Below the pieces are notes generated by a model. It was not told the DNA's origin and made no database searches. It was given only the letters and a program-made list of their open reading frames with translations. Shown piece after piece: positions 21,570 to 33,138 of a stretch of DNA of 64,000 nt. Source of the DNA: Cladobotryum mycophilum (taxonomy: Eukaryota; Ascomycota; Sordariomycetes; Hypocreales; Hypocreaceae); NCBI GenBank assembly GCA_036429605.1, contig JAVFKD010000010.1, forward strand, positions 62,001 through 126,000, in the 5' to 3' direction. Each line of letters opens with the position of its first letter. The stretch's first letter is position 1. The position numbers and the translations under genes are program-made.

Positions 21570-23348
21570 CTATACCTTGCTTCTCGGTGTGCATTTTAGA
21601 TAGACCTTTTGTAGTGGGGGTTTAGGCTGCAGCTCATTGCGGTCAAAAGCTGGCAGCTGTGATATCGCATTGCCATTCTTGTCGCAAAGATTAAAGTCAA
21701 AGTAGGCAAAGAATGTAGCGGTGATGACTGCAACTTCTAGCTTCGCAAGCTGTTGACATGTTAGGATCATAATCATAGATTAGGGGTACTTCAGCAAAAC
21801 GAACCTTTATTCCTACTGCGCAGTTGGTTAGTACATTTATATTCAGGAAAAGAGTAGCTTTAACTTACAGCATGGCTGTAAACCAGATCCCCAACCAATG
21901 TAGGCATGTGCAACCTTCTTATCCTCAGCTCTTTCAGGCAAATATCGACTTGGATCCCATTTCAGAGGGTCTTTGTAAATGCTACTATCTAAGTGCGCAT
22001 CCGCCAAAGCATACATCTAGTCACAGTCAGTATAGGTTCTCATCGGCACACATGCGACCAACAGTAAACCCATCCTTTGGTACAACGACGCCAGTGTTTC
22101 CCAGCACCAGGTCCTTTCCAGAAATATTCCGACGAACCGTAGCGCCAGGGAGACGGATACGAATAGTCTCCCGAAGGCCGAGATCAATGAGGGAAAATTC
22201 CGATTCCCATTCGTCAATTGATAGGCGTTGCAGGATATCGACAGGAGTTTCATCGTCAGAAAGTCTATGTTTGGCTATAGCTGCGTCAACTTCTGCGCGC
22301 ATCTTGCCATACCACTCGTCATCGGCAGCAATATGAGCGAGTACCCATGCTGCTATAACACCAGTATTAAAGAATCCAGCAAAGAGTCCGCCCATGATAA
22401 ACTATGGCAAATATTAGCTATTAGCAAGCTGCGGGTTTCTGATGAAAACAGTAAGCATACCATGGAGATGCTCATATTACTATCGCCATTGTCAATCATT
22501 ACTTGCATCGCATCATCATTGCTTCTTCCTGTTTTCTTCCTATCCGCTACAATTTTGCTCAAGGTTAGGTGCAACCTCGTCCCGGCCACAAATTTTTTCA
22601 GCCCTTGGAATGTGGGTAGCGAAGGAAATATGATCTGGAAGGTACTGTTTGTATCCAGAGGTTCAAAGAGCTTCAAAGTCTTGGCTGCGAGTTTGGGGTC
22701 GTCGGCGATGTCATGGCAGCCAAGAGTGCGATGCGTTAATTTATAAACAAGCGGGTACATAAACTCGAAAGGTTCCACGGGTTTCGAGGTGTCAATCTTC
22801 TCATAACAGGCGTTTATGTCTCTGTGAAAGTATGACAAGACCGAACCTAGGTTTGCAGTGGAGGCGAAGCGCTTGAAAAGAAGATTAAAGTAGGAGCTGG
22901 CATTACGCCCGAGAATATCGTTGAGATCTGGACCAAGTGCATACAGTACTCGAAAGCTAGAGTGCGAGTTAGTATGTAATGCCTACAGATTGGTGAGTAT
23001 GATGTGGAAGAATGCCTACCCAGCATTCAGGTCTAATCCACGGATCGTGTAAAAGCATGTCCGCGCGGCCTCGCCCGATAGTGCGACAATGGAGTGATTT
23101 CCACAGTAAAAGTTAAAGTAGCCATTCGGGCTCCTCTGCTTACCCTCCACAAAGTAGTCACCCCTCGCAGAGAAGAAGCGCAGTGAGCCTATAAAGGGCC
23201 ACCCTTTGTCACTCCATCCCGTGCCAAGGGCCAGTGGAGGGCGGTACACGCTGCGAACCAGTAGCAAGATGATTGGTGTGAGCAAAAGTACCAGGGCAGT
23301 GATGGCCCAATTGTGACCAGCTGCTAGAGTGCTTGTGATTGCTGTCAT
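21570..23348 (-). CDS. Cytochrome P450 monooxygenase with an 11-nt micro-exon
   Basis: Six exons on the minus strand (23348-23020, 22956-22461, 22401-22063, 22016-21869, 21815-21805, 21749-21570) sum to 500 codons, a normal P450 length. An N-terminal membrane anchor (residues about 15-35, ITALVLLLTPIILLLV) points to the endoplasmic reticulum. The I-helix reads GGLFAGFFNTG, the K-helix ExxR is Glu353-Thr-Ile-Arg356, and the haem loop is GWGSGLQPC-LG with Cys437. The loop has Leu-Gln where most P450s have Arg/His. The motif and following helix (LAKLE) are complete only if an 11-nt exon is spliced in. It is convergent with the FMN oxidase, about 135 bp apart. Substrate unknown. The 46-nt third intron is the least certain junction. 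Confidence 0.83.
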
Positions 23349-23440
23349 GTTAGCCGAGAGAGCGCAGAGAGCCAGCTTAGTTGATGGTGAGCAGAGGTTT
23401 GGTCTTGAACCAACCAAAAAAAAACAAGTGGCTCGCTAGC

Positions 23441-23448
23441 TATATATA
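23441..23448 (-). promoter_or_regulatory. TATA-like element of the P450 gene
   Basis: TATATATA about 95 bp upstream of the P450 start codon on the minus strand, an ordinary core-promoter position. Confidence 0.4.
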
Positions 23449-26142
23449 CTGGCCATGATCATCCGAATCCTTCCTTCAGAAACGTGCTGGGTTTCTTCCT
23501 TAAGCTCAAACACTTGGGATCAACGCTTGCCCGTATGGGTTGCACGTGTGCGCACAAACTCCGCTGGCAAATCCGCTGGATGTGACTCTGTACTTGCATG
23601 CATCCTTTGCGATGCAGCATCTCATTGGCCATTAACGTAGCATCCCTTCTTAACCTGACAAGGGTGATTGCGTTTTACAACGCCTCTGGCCTGCAATGCT
23701 GGAGTATCTGGTCTTGCAAATGAACCTCGAAGATATGAGCTAAAATGACGAAGAACAGTAGCCAGCCACGCCTTTGCCATATATGTACATGTCCTGTTCC
23801 CTTTCTCTTGACACTAATCAAGTCGACATATCCATCCGCCTAGCGCAATTTCGTTCAATTTCCACATCCACAAAAGCCAGCGACTACCGCATACCCGACA
23901 ATGAAGAACGGCGAGCACGCCGGTTAGACTACTAAGCCAATGATGCATGCCTCTTATCTACACCTACCTCATTAATATAGAAAGATTTACACCGCCCAAT
24001 TCTATCTTTTTGGCTCGTCCGTTTTTGCGCACCATAAATTATCTTACTTTTTTTAAGTGAGTGGGCATGCTCTAATCGCTTGTACAATCGCTAGATTTCT
24101 GTTGTTATCTGCATGTTTGCGAAAAATCATGTTAATTAAATAGATATAAGGAACGAAATGGCAACTTAGAGGTTTACACAGGCGCCAACAAAAATGGTAG
24201 AATGGGCGGACGGTGCACTAACTTGTGCAAACATTCTGTATAAGGTTATTAGTTGCCCCCAATCCATGAACCAATTAAAGCATGAATAAATATGAAAATA
24301 TCATAATCGGGACAGGCCAAGATCACTTACGATACGAAATCATCACTCATCCCAGGCAAATCATTTCCCTGACTCTATCAAAACAGTCAAATAATATAAC
24401 CCGGCCTAGATGGTCGTGAGCTTATAGCACCGTAGATCTGGAGGCCCTCCACCCCCACTGTGCTCCTTTTGTTTGTGGCCTAAGTCATATTAGTTCGATC
24501 TTAAATGGGGGTAAGAAGATAACATACATACACCAATCACTCAATTTTGCGTGACTGTTCTTATCATAGTGGTCACTAGAATGATAAAGGCACCAGTCAC
24601 AGTTATGTCCAGTGACGTTACACGTGTCAGTAGAACAATTATTGCTGCAGAAGTTAGAATAGTGAAATATGACTTCAGTTCGTTGCTGCGTACCCTAGGT
24701 AAGTCATTACAGACCTCATTACTTCCTGGGGACATGTAAAATTTGTTCCTACATCTGCATTCCTACGATGCAGAAGCAACAGGAATTCCGGAACTGATTG
24801 CCAAAATCGTCGCGAGCAGCTTGGTCATTGTGAAGAGATATTACTTCGAAGAAATCTATCGTGGCTGGAAGGAAATGAATTATGGGACAAAACTTTTGTA
24901 CATCAGACTGGTAGTCGAAAAGAAGAAGAAATGATCCAACTTATGGCAAAACGTGTAGTAGTTCAAACTTGAGAAGGACAGATCCTACGGAAACATAATA
25001 GGTTGAACTCGTTAATAGAGACAGTATGAAACAAAGAAATATTGCCCTTGCAAAAAGGGAGTGTCTCTCATGGTCGTGGGAGCATGTTGGCATGTCTTGG
25101 CCGATCCACTTGGTAGAGGGAGATGGTGGCGATCCTGCAGGGAGTGTGGTAGGACAGTGACCACCTTGATCAATGTGTTTCAACAGTTATTGATGAAATT
25201 TGTTCAATCTTAGGACTAGTGGAATAATTCTGTCATATAAGTTGCGCTGCAAAAGTGGAATGACTACCGTCACATAACGCGCTCTGATGCTTATGAATCG
25301 ATAATTTGGCCCTACCAAAAGGCATAATATCGTAGCCGAACTATAGTCTTTCCCGTTGAAAACTACAGGGCCACCTGCATCTTTCCACCCCTACATAGGT
25401 TGCAGCACACCACTACCAGGAGACCCGCACACCATCGGCATGGACTAACACCAACCATCATAAAACACCAGCTGCTTCATGCTTCTACTCGCACTACATT
25501 CCTGCTAAGGCTAGAGGAGCCGCTTCAAGAGAACTTATGGGGCAGAAACTGGAAATTTATGAGCTTGACGTCATTGGAGTGTGATGGAGTTGTTGGAAGT
25601 TCTCATAGGAGGCAGGGTTATTACCCTATCAGAACATCAAGTCTAGTTGTTGGCTAAAAACTAAGAATGAAGGAGCTCTCTGTCTTTCATATGTCAACAG
25701 AGTGAGATTAATCAAGCATTTGATCGATTCCTATGACATGGATTCATTCCATTACTTGAGATGAGATGAGGTCATTAAAGAAAGACTGTCCCCAACTAAG
25801 TGTTCTGACTCATGATATGAAACATGTCAGCCCTTTCCGCTGACTGAAACATGAACGGAAGCATATCTCTCTTATGGTTCAAGGGCCAAAGGCGTCTACC
25901 GCCTCAACCGTAGACTGCCCTACATATCCAACGCCCACCGATGTCCCAACCACTTGATTCGAGGCTGACAATTTGATGACGGAGTTATTACAATTCTTAC
26001 CATCGCTCTACACTTAGACTTAGACTAGCGCCTCTTACAAGCTCGATATAATGAGCTGAGAATAGCAGACTATGAACACTAGATTATTAGACCTTCCTTG
26101 CGCAATGAGTCGTTAACAAAGATAGGTATAAAGATAGTTACC

Positions 26143-26797
26143 CTACAATACTGTTGGGCACTTGAAAGACCACGTTATTTGAGCTCCCTTTCCCAAGAAG
26201 CGTGTTATAGCATTTCCAGTGGTATCGTAAATGATCGAGTCCCCAAAGGTGTGCCTTATGCGCATCTCGATCAGTTTTCCATGAGAAATAATACTCAGAC
26301 GAACGGTATCATGCATTAGGCCAAATAGATCATACTGTATCACACCACGGCGAATGTGTTCTATAGCAACACCCGTTTGTCAACGTAGTTTTGAGATTTC
26401 ACTCGCACAGTCCAAGTGGAAGACTTATTTTTCATCACACTGGTCCGTCCTTTGCGCCATTTGACAGTGTGCTTTTTGAGACTCGGCTTGAGGAACTCAG
26501 TGCAGAGTTCTATAGGGTGACCGCCTTTCTCGCTGTTGAACCTGAAATATTTTCTTGGTATACGTATAGTGATGAATCTCGAGTAAGAAGCCTGTATTAA
26601 GTATGCAATAAAAGCTGCACCATACCGTCATTGTCCTTCACTCCCTGTGTGTTAGTGACCTCAAGTCGGATTGCTTCCGCCTTGATGTCGGCATCCTTAA
26701 GCGTACAACAAATGGCGTCGTCAATGGTAGGGCTCATGCTTCTGCAGATACGAATAAAATCTACTACTTTCAACAGTTTCCCGACAAGTTGCAGCAA
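26143..26797 (-). pseudogene. Possible decayed gene, family unknown
   Basis: Two consecutive minus-strand frames (26797-26597 and 26343-26143) with protein-like composition. One holds TPTIDDAI-like and IRLEVTNTQGV segments, the other GDSIIYDTTGNAITRFLGKG. They are separated by stops and frame changes and lack a start. Evidence is compositional only. Confidence 0.22.
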
Positions 26798-27079
26798 GTT
26801 CCGTCTTGCATTTCATCTTGACGTCAAGATATCCCCCTGGAAACCGATTACCGTGAATCTAGAAACATAGTTTCACCCAACCCTATCACTGTCAACAATT
26901 CTAGAATTAAAGAAATATTTCACATTCAGCGTATTATCGTGACCAGGATTGATGCGGACAAGCTTCGACGACAGATTGCACAGTATGCGAGTCCCCATTA
27001 GAAGATTTCAGGCTGGTGTTACATTAGCACAGGGTTTGCCAAAGTCTTGGTCGATCCTTTATGCGAAGGCCAGGTCTTG

Positions 27080-27590
27080 GAAAATAGCTCAATGTGGTTG
27101 AAGCTGTTGAGAATGGCGTGCTTAAAGAACAGGAAAAGGACAAGAGGAAATAGAGAAGCAAAATGCCAAAGATCTTGCAGTCGAGCGATCCAAGAAGGCG
27201 GGCAACAAAAGCCAGAAGAAACCATCGCAATCACAGGAAATCCCAAGCGGCTCCAAGGAGTTAGCAGACTCAGTAGTTGTAGATGAGAACAAGGACAATG
27301 AAGAGAAGAAAATCTAAGAAGACAAAGTTGCTGAGGAGCGGCTAGTTAGTCGCATGATTGACTTCATACAGGAACAGGACCTGTAGATGATAGTAGGAGA
27401 ATGGGTGCTAGCACAACTTTCCCGTGTCCCAGGTGCCAACTGGTTCCTGTCCACCTTGAACTTCCATCGACATACCAATTTTATGGCCATCGCATCCCAG
27501 CGAGTGAAATTGACTGTGGCAAATGCGCACCCGAGGCCCGTTTGGTGGGTATCTGGGGCACGTATATAGACCCGAAGCAAAAGCAAGGAG
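27080..27590 (+). pseudogene. Possible decayed gene, Lys/Glu-rich, family unknown
   Basis: A plus-strand frame rich in Lys, Glu and Ser runs to about 27317 and is cut by TAA. It then resumes with EDKVAEERLVSRMIDF and meets TAG before a further open piece. No domain is recognisable. Low-complexity charged frames can arise by chance, hence low confidence. Confidence 0.22.
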
Positions 27591-28569
27591 TAGGAGAGTG
27601 CACCGAAAACCCAGGATAAACTAGACGAATGGGCAAACTACATCAAAGGAGGTTGTCCCATGGGCACGGGGCTCAGCTGTGTTCCGTAGCGACATTCGGC
27701 TAAACTGCAAAATAGTTCCTCCGAATCCATTCTTATGTAACAACTAATTGAGGCAAGTATAGAAATGTAGGGAACGGAGTTTTCTTCATTGCAAGAAAAT
27801 GGAGGCAGCAGCATGAAATCGTTTGAAGTTCCGCACTTTTATAGGGCCTCTAAACCCCTTGGGGCAAGTGGACGGCTCATGCGGGGTATTAGCTCAATAC
27901 GTTGCTGACCAGGGGCTTCAAGAGTTCCAATTTGGTTGTTTCGTTATGTCCATGGATACGTATATGTGCTGGAGACGTGGATTGTGCATTATACCGTGGA
28001 ATTATTCATTAATTTAAAATAGAGACGGTGATTATTTAATCGCTTGTCGCCTCATCTTCAAGGCGGGCGGACATTTCTTTCCTCCCTGACAAAATTGGAA
28101 TGGGTTATGCTCAACGGATTCACTGAGACATACTGACATATACTAACTGAAGAAAACATGCTCTAGTTCTAGAACGGCGAGTTACAACACGTATCCGTTT
28201 AGTCCCAGTTACATTCGGTTCCATGTCGGTGAGTGGAAAGTCTTCATTGAGGCACGTATTGTGCCGAACCTTTTAGCCGCGTGTAATCATGTGTTTGGAT
28301 GTTTTGTTGAGAGGTCCATTCACGATGGTCGTCGAGCTGTAAATAGCCTGCAGGTTTGCACCTATGGGTTTATATAATCTAAAAAACGGGCCGAATTTGG
28401 TGAAGGATTCGACCATGGCATATAATACTAGGACTCGAGACATAAAGGAGCCCCACAGCCAAGCGGATTCCTTAAAAGAGGCAGCATCTTTGGGACTTCT
28501 GAAAATCTAATATTCTTAGTTTCACCTGGTTCTTCTTGTAAAGGATTATACCTTTGAGGTCCAGCTATC

Positions 28570-30745
28570 ATGAAGTGGAACACACTCGCCTCCGGTGGAG
28601 TTTCCATCGCATGGCTCATGAGCCATCTGCCTCGGGTGCTGTCCGTTCCTACAGGCCAGGACATTAGTGGAAATGAGCTTGTTGCACGAGACCTCCCAAA
28701 GTTCGTCTATGCTCATTTCATGGTATGTCTCCCCCATGCTGGTTATATCCAAATTAAGTCGGACTTATGCGCTGACGGTGTCCAATTCTAGGTCGGCATT
28801 GTAGAGAACTACACTGTCGCCGATTGGAAGACTGATATGGCCTATGCGATGGAGATTGGCATCGATGGATTTGCTCTTAACAATGCCAAAATTGATAGCT
28901 ATACGCCCACCCAGCTTGCCAATGCATATCAAGCTGCTCAGGAGGTCGGATTCAAGGTTTTTCCTTCCTTTGACTTTGCCTACTGGAACAACGGTGATAC
29001 TGCAGCTATTACCGCATACATGAACCAGTATGCTGGACATCCAGCCCAGGCACAGGTAAGCACCCAATCCTGTTCTTTGGAGTGTACCCTCGTTCTTAAG
29101 TTACTCGCGACTAGTAAAAAGCTGACTCTATGTCGAATCTAGTACGACGGCGGTGCAGTCGTCAGCACCTTTGTTGGAGACAGCTTCGACTGGGGTCCAG
29201 TCAAAGCAGGCACCTCACATAAGATCTTTGCTGTTCCGAACATGCAGGACCCTGTTGAGGTCAACTACGAGAAAACGTCTTTTGATGGAGCTTTCTCATG
29301 GCTGGCGTGGCCAACTGACGGAGGTGTGCTATTTCGAACAGGGTGAACAGGTTTAAGAGATTGAGCTGACTGGTGTCCCCCTACCTCAGGTAACAGTATC
29401 ATTCCCGGTCCTATGACGACAATATGGGACGATAAGTTTGTCGCCAACCTCAAGGGGCGGCCATATATGGCTCGTGAGTCCGCAAGGCTATTCCTTTGGT
29501 TTCAATATCGGGCAGCTAATATTCATGTGTGAATCTAGCCGTCTCACCCTGGTTCTCGACACACTTCAACTCCAAAAACTGGGTCTTCATCTGCGAACAA
29601 CTCATCACAGACAGATGGAATGAGATGCTTGCTCTTAAGCCCCAGCTCATCGAGATTGTCACCTGGAACGGTACGCTGTCTTTCAAGTCCCCAAGATGTT
29701 TCCGTGAAATTAAGTCATACTAAACGAATTCCATCTCAGATTTTGGCGAGTCCCACTACATCTCCCCCGCTGAGCCTCACCACACCGATGATGGATCCTC
29801 ACAATGGGCTGATGGGTTCCCTCACGATGGTTGGAGAATTATCATGAAGCCATACATCGCAGCTTACAAGGCGGGCGCCAGCCAGCCCACTGTGAACCAA
29901 GATCAGCTCGTATACTGGTACCGCCCTACGCCCAAAAACACCCAGTGCACGGGAGATCCATTAGGCCCTCCGAATGGAAGAGACATGCTTGCCGATGTTG
30001 TCTTCGTCACAACACTTCTGACAAGCCCTGCTCAACTTACCGTCCAAAGTGGCGGCAACTCAGCTGTCACTATTAACGTTCCTGCTGGTATTACAACTCA
30101 CAATTTTACCATGGGCGTCGGGTCGCAGAACTTCCAGGTCACCAGAAACGGTGCCTCCATTTTAGGTGGCAAGGGAGGACTTGACATCAAGAACACTTGC
30201 AAATACTACAACTTCAATGCCTACGTCGGCTCCTTCAACGCAACTGGAGGTTCCATTCCCCCTCCTCCTCCACCACCACCATCTACATCAACCACCACGA
30301 CTACGACTAAGACGACTACCACCTCTTCTACTACAAAGACCACCACTACTACAACTACTACCAGCAACAAGCCAACCACTACTACCACTTCCACAACCAA
30401 GACCACCACCTCCTCCCCTACTCCTCCTTCTTCAACTGGTTGCATCGCAGGAACTGGCCCAGGCAACTACATCGGCTTATGCCAGTTCTGTTGTAGCTAC
30501 GACTACTGTCCTCCTGGACCTTGCACCGTATGTGTCTTTTAATCTTGGATCATGAACTATGTGAACAAAACTAACGTAAATACTTTTAGTGTACCAACAC
30601 GGGTAGCATAACCCCCGCTCCACCTGCAAGCAGCCCTACTGGCCGACCACTAGCCGGAGAGGATGACTCATATTTGGGCCTCTGCAGCTTTGCCTGTGCG
30701 CATGGATACTGCCCCCCACAGCTTGCTCAAGGGGATAAGACATAA
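28570..30745 (+). CDS. GH71 endo-1,3-alpha-glucanase (mutanase) with C-terminal Cys-rich modules
   Basis: Seven exons (28570-28722, 28792-29055, 29143-29323, 29390-29473, 29539-29670, 29740-30527, 30590-30745) encode 585 residues. The N-terminal 25 residues may be a poor signal peptide. The catalytic GH71 domain shows FVYAHFMVGI, IGIDGFALN, PSFDFAYWN, GRPYMAPVSPWFSTH, EIVTWNDFGESHYI and the later NTQCTGDP. Such enzymes hydrolyse alpha-1,3-glucan of fungal cell walls, in self-lysis or mycoparasitism. A beta-sandwich-like segment is followed by a Pro8 and Thr/Ser linker (about residues 455-510). Two short Cys-rich repeats follow (YIGLCQFCCSYDYCPPGPC and YLGLCSFACAHGYCPP) resembling CBM24 alpha-glucan-binding modules. 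The second stops before its last cysteines. Confidence 0.9.
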
Positions 30746-31559
30746 TCCTAAAGGCTTTCAAGATGATGGATGACAGCACAGAGAGAGAGTTGAGTGTTCC
30801 AATGCTAGATGTGTATAAACTATAAGGTATTTATAGCAGAGCAACATACTTTTATTCTTACCAACCATGTTCATTGAACTATTGTATCATGATGATACCC
30901 TTTGGATGCCAAAAACCTCTTTGTAATATGTCGAGACATTATTACAGAATTGCAAGGCCTCTCCGGCATCCACTTACTTGCGCGGGCGTGTCTAGGGTAT
31001 CAGTGCACCGCCTCTAAACCTACGACAAATACGCTGAATAAAGGTAGTGTTACTAGAAATAATAGGGTACTATGACTGCACGTGAATATCTTCAGCTTTG
31101 GAGTAGTTCAACACAGAAAAGCAACCCGAATTCTAAAGTAACCGAGTTTCTTGTATCACCCATTGACTTGACTCGACATCTACTCTGATTGGCCATAGGA
31201 GCTGGAGTTAATCCGGAAAAGCGGCCCCTCCAGGTTGTGGAGGCGGGGTAAATCCAGTCTTCAGATAAACATCCGCTCACGATCTTATCACCAATTCTCC
31301 ATTGCATGCGCTAAGCTGATTCAAATTGACGTTTACCTGTCATAGCTAAGTGTTTTCAGGTATAGTGCTATTCGATATTTCTGATCGTTGCACAATCAAT
31401 AGATTCATATGTGGCTATGATGCTAATTAAGGCCATGTGCTTGAGGTTTAGTTTAGTCTCCCACCATCACGACGAACCTCCCTTTATCCATCACCACTTC
31501 GCAGAGTGACCCTACTGTTTCGTCTAGTTCCATTGTTGAGCGGTTGCAAGAAATAAACT
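30746..31559. other. Intergenic, nothing recognised
   Basis: 814 bp between two plus-strand genes. It contains the 3' flank of the glucanase gene and the promoter of the next. No coding frame or repeat stands out. Confidence 0.4.
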
Positions 31560-32084
31560 ATGAGTTCCAAAAACGGATCGCCCATTATGACTCCAGCCAC
31601 GTCAACTACAGACTCTACACTGTACACTCCCGAATCTACTGCAAGGACCACAATCGGTGAAGTCTGGGACGGCCGCCACTTTACCGTCCCTTCAGCAGGA
31701 AATACCTATCAGATCTTCCAACGGGGTACCAAAAACGCCATCTTAATGACTGAAGATGGAGGAGCCTACGTGGGCGATATCGACTACGACAAATTGAAAC
31801 ACAATGTCTGGCTCTGCGTTGAGAAGAATGGATATTTCGGATTTACACAGTTGGGAAGATACCTGGGCCACACTATGTCTGGGCATATGCATGCTTGGGC
31901 TAACAATTTTGAAAACTGGGAATATTTTGTGATAAAGAAGCATCAAGATGGAGGGTATCAGTTAATGATGCCTCACTGGTGGTATTCACTGAAGACAGTA
32001 CGCATCGTTGGAAATGGACCGAACCTAGAATTAGGGGATCATGGAACGACTTTTTGGGAATTTGTCAAAGTTGACCAAGTATAA
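31560..32084 (+). CDS. Beta-trefoil (fascin-like) fungal protein
   Basis: Single exon, 174 residues, no signal peptide or membrane segment. After a Ser/Thr-rich start of about 30 residues, the body has repeated aromatic/Gly strands: VWLCVEKNGYFGF, GRYLGHTMSGHMHAWA, NWEYFVIKKHQDGGYQLMM and HGTTFWEFVKV. This recurring pattern of short strands with a Gly-Arg-Tyr-Leu-Gly turn is that of fungal fascin/actin-crosslinking-like beta-trefoil proteins, generally uncharacterised and cytosolic. The open frame is complete, begins at the first ATG and has no splice signals inside. The fold assignment is from pattern only. Confidence 0.62.
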   Translation: MSSKNGSPIMTPATSTTDSTLYTPESTARTTIGEVWDGRHFTVPSAGNTYQIFQRGTKNAILMTEDGGAYVGDIDYDKLKHNVWLCVEKNGYFGFTQLGRYLGHTMSGHMHAWANNFENWEYFVIKKHQDGGYQLMMPHWWYSLKTVRIVGNGPNLELGDHGTTFWEFVKVDQV

Positions 32085-32618
32085 AGAAGTTGCTAGCTAA
32101 GCAGTCAAGAGACAATTCATTCTTCTTTGGTTCATTTTATCTTTTTATACATCTAGTGGACTTAGTCTTTGGCAAGTGAAAGGCTCGCAATAGTAAGCCG
32201 GATATCTTTTTCTCAACACTTAATTCCCTCAAAAGCAATCCTCAAATTAAAAATATGTATATACGAAGCAATGCGATTTTCTTACGTCAAAATAATAATA
32301 ACTAATGATAAGGCATGGAAAAGCAAGTGCCAGCAGGTTATTTGCATGATGAACGACTGGTCTGGCTCAGGAATGACCCAAGAGAATGTAACTCGCTCGT
32401 AGCTAAATTTGAAGAAAAAGAAAGAAGAAAAGAATGGGCCATGGCCAGCGTTTGTAAAGTCCTATACACTGTACTGTGGTCTACATTATCAAATCTGCAA
32501 TGGTAGCCGACAATTCGGTGCTTGCAACCGCCTATATCCCAATACTCTCCTTCCCGCCAATAATACAATTGGCAGCATTCCCCGATGTTGAAGTCTCTTT
32601 TGAGTCATCAGCAGAAAA
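32085..32618. other. Intergenic, nothing recognised
   Basis: 534 bp of 3' flank. Frames on both strands overlap the decayed secreted gene that follows and carry no motif of their own. Confidence 0.35.
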
Positions 32619-33138
32619 CTACCCAGCAGGTTCAGTTGGCTTCTTAGTAGTCCCGGGTGCTCCGGTTGTAAATTTTGCCTCCCCATTACAGCCAGTGAAG
32701 ATAATGGTGGTGTTCAGCCAGCCTGCACCTTTTGGAACAAAATTCATGGCCTCATGCTGGCTAACAGGGCAATCCCGAGAGAATCTGATAGCATTAGAGC
32801 GGTGCTGGCGTAAGAGGAAAATCCCGGGAGCAGAGTCTTGGGTGTGGCAGTAGTGAAGCCGCAGCAGAGTGACGACGCAAGGAAGGGACATACTTTCACG
32901 TCCTAAATATCGGTTTCAGTGTGCACACAGCCCCTTTTTAAGTCATCACCGTACGCAAAGATGGCATTATCAGGCTTCCAAGTTGGTGTTGGTGGATCAA
33001 AGTACTGCCCAAGCTTCTTTGCACTGCCCTGCCACGGTTCTTCCGAGACAGTAGGCGGATGGGTATCCAAAACAGGGTATTGGATTGAGGCGATCATAGC
33101 AGTAGCGTTAAGTAAAAATATTGCTGAAGCTGCTTTAT
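32619..33138 (-). pseudogene. Decayed secreted-protein gene with a lost start codon
   Basis: From about 33138 the minus strand reads an open frame starting KAASAIFLLNATAMIAS, a textbook signal peptide, but the expected ATG in front is ATA-like, one base short. It continues through TWKPDNAIFAYGDDLKRGC to a stop after HTETDI. A second frame, entered through a stop-containing junction, carries DCPVSQHEAMNFVP, IIFTGCNGEAKFTTG and ends in PTEPAG. The cysteines and acidic/aromatic loops suggest one former secreted protein with an intron between the parts. The family is not recognised. Alternatively the first internal ATG (33097) could start a short product. Confidence 0.4.

Larger units (their letters stand above)
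23349..28569. other. Long gene-poor stretch with decayed coding scraps
   Basis: 5.2 kb without an intact gene. Open frames are short and unsupported. Two places look like worn coding sequence. On the minus strand, 26143-26797 holds two motif-free but protein-like frames. On the plus strand, about 27080-27590 has a Lys/Glu/Ser-rich frame broken by TAA and TAG. Neither family is recognised. The rest shows no repeats, tRNA-like folds or transposon ends that I can see. Confidence 0.4.

Noticed and set aside
30221..30466. Minus-strand Val/Gly-rich frame at the glucanase linker
   Set aside because: It is the antisense of the Thr/Pro repeat linker and low-complexity by construction.
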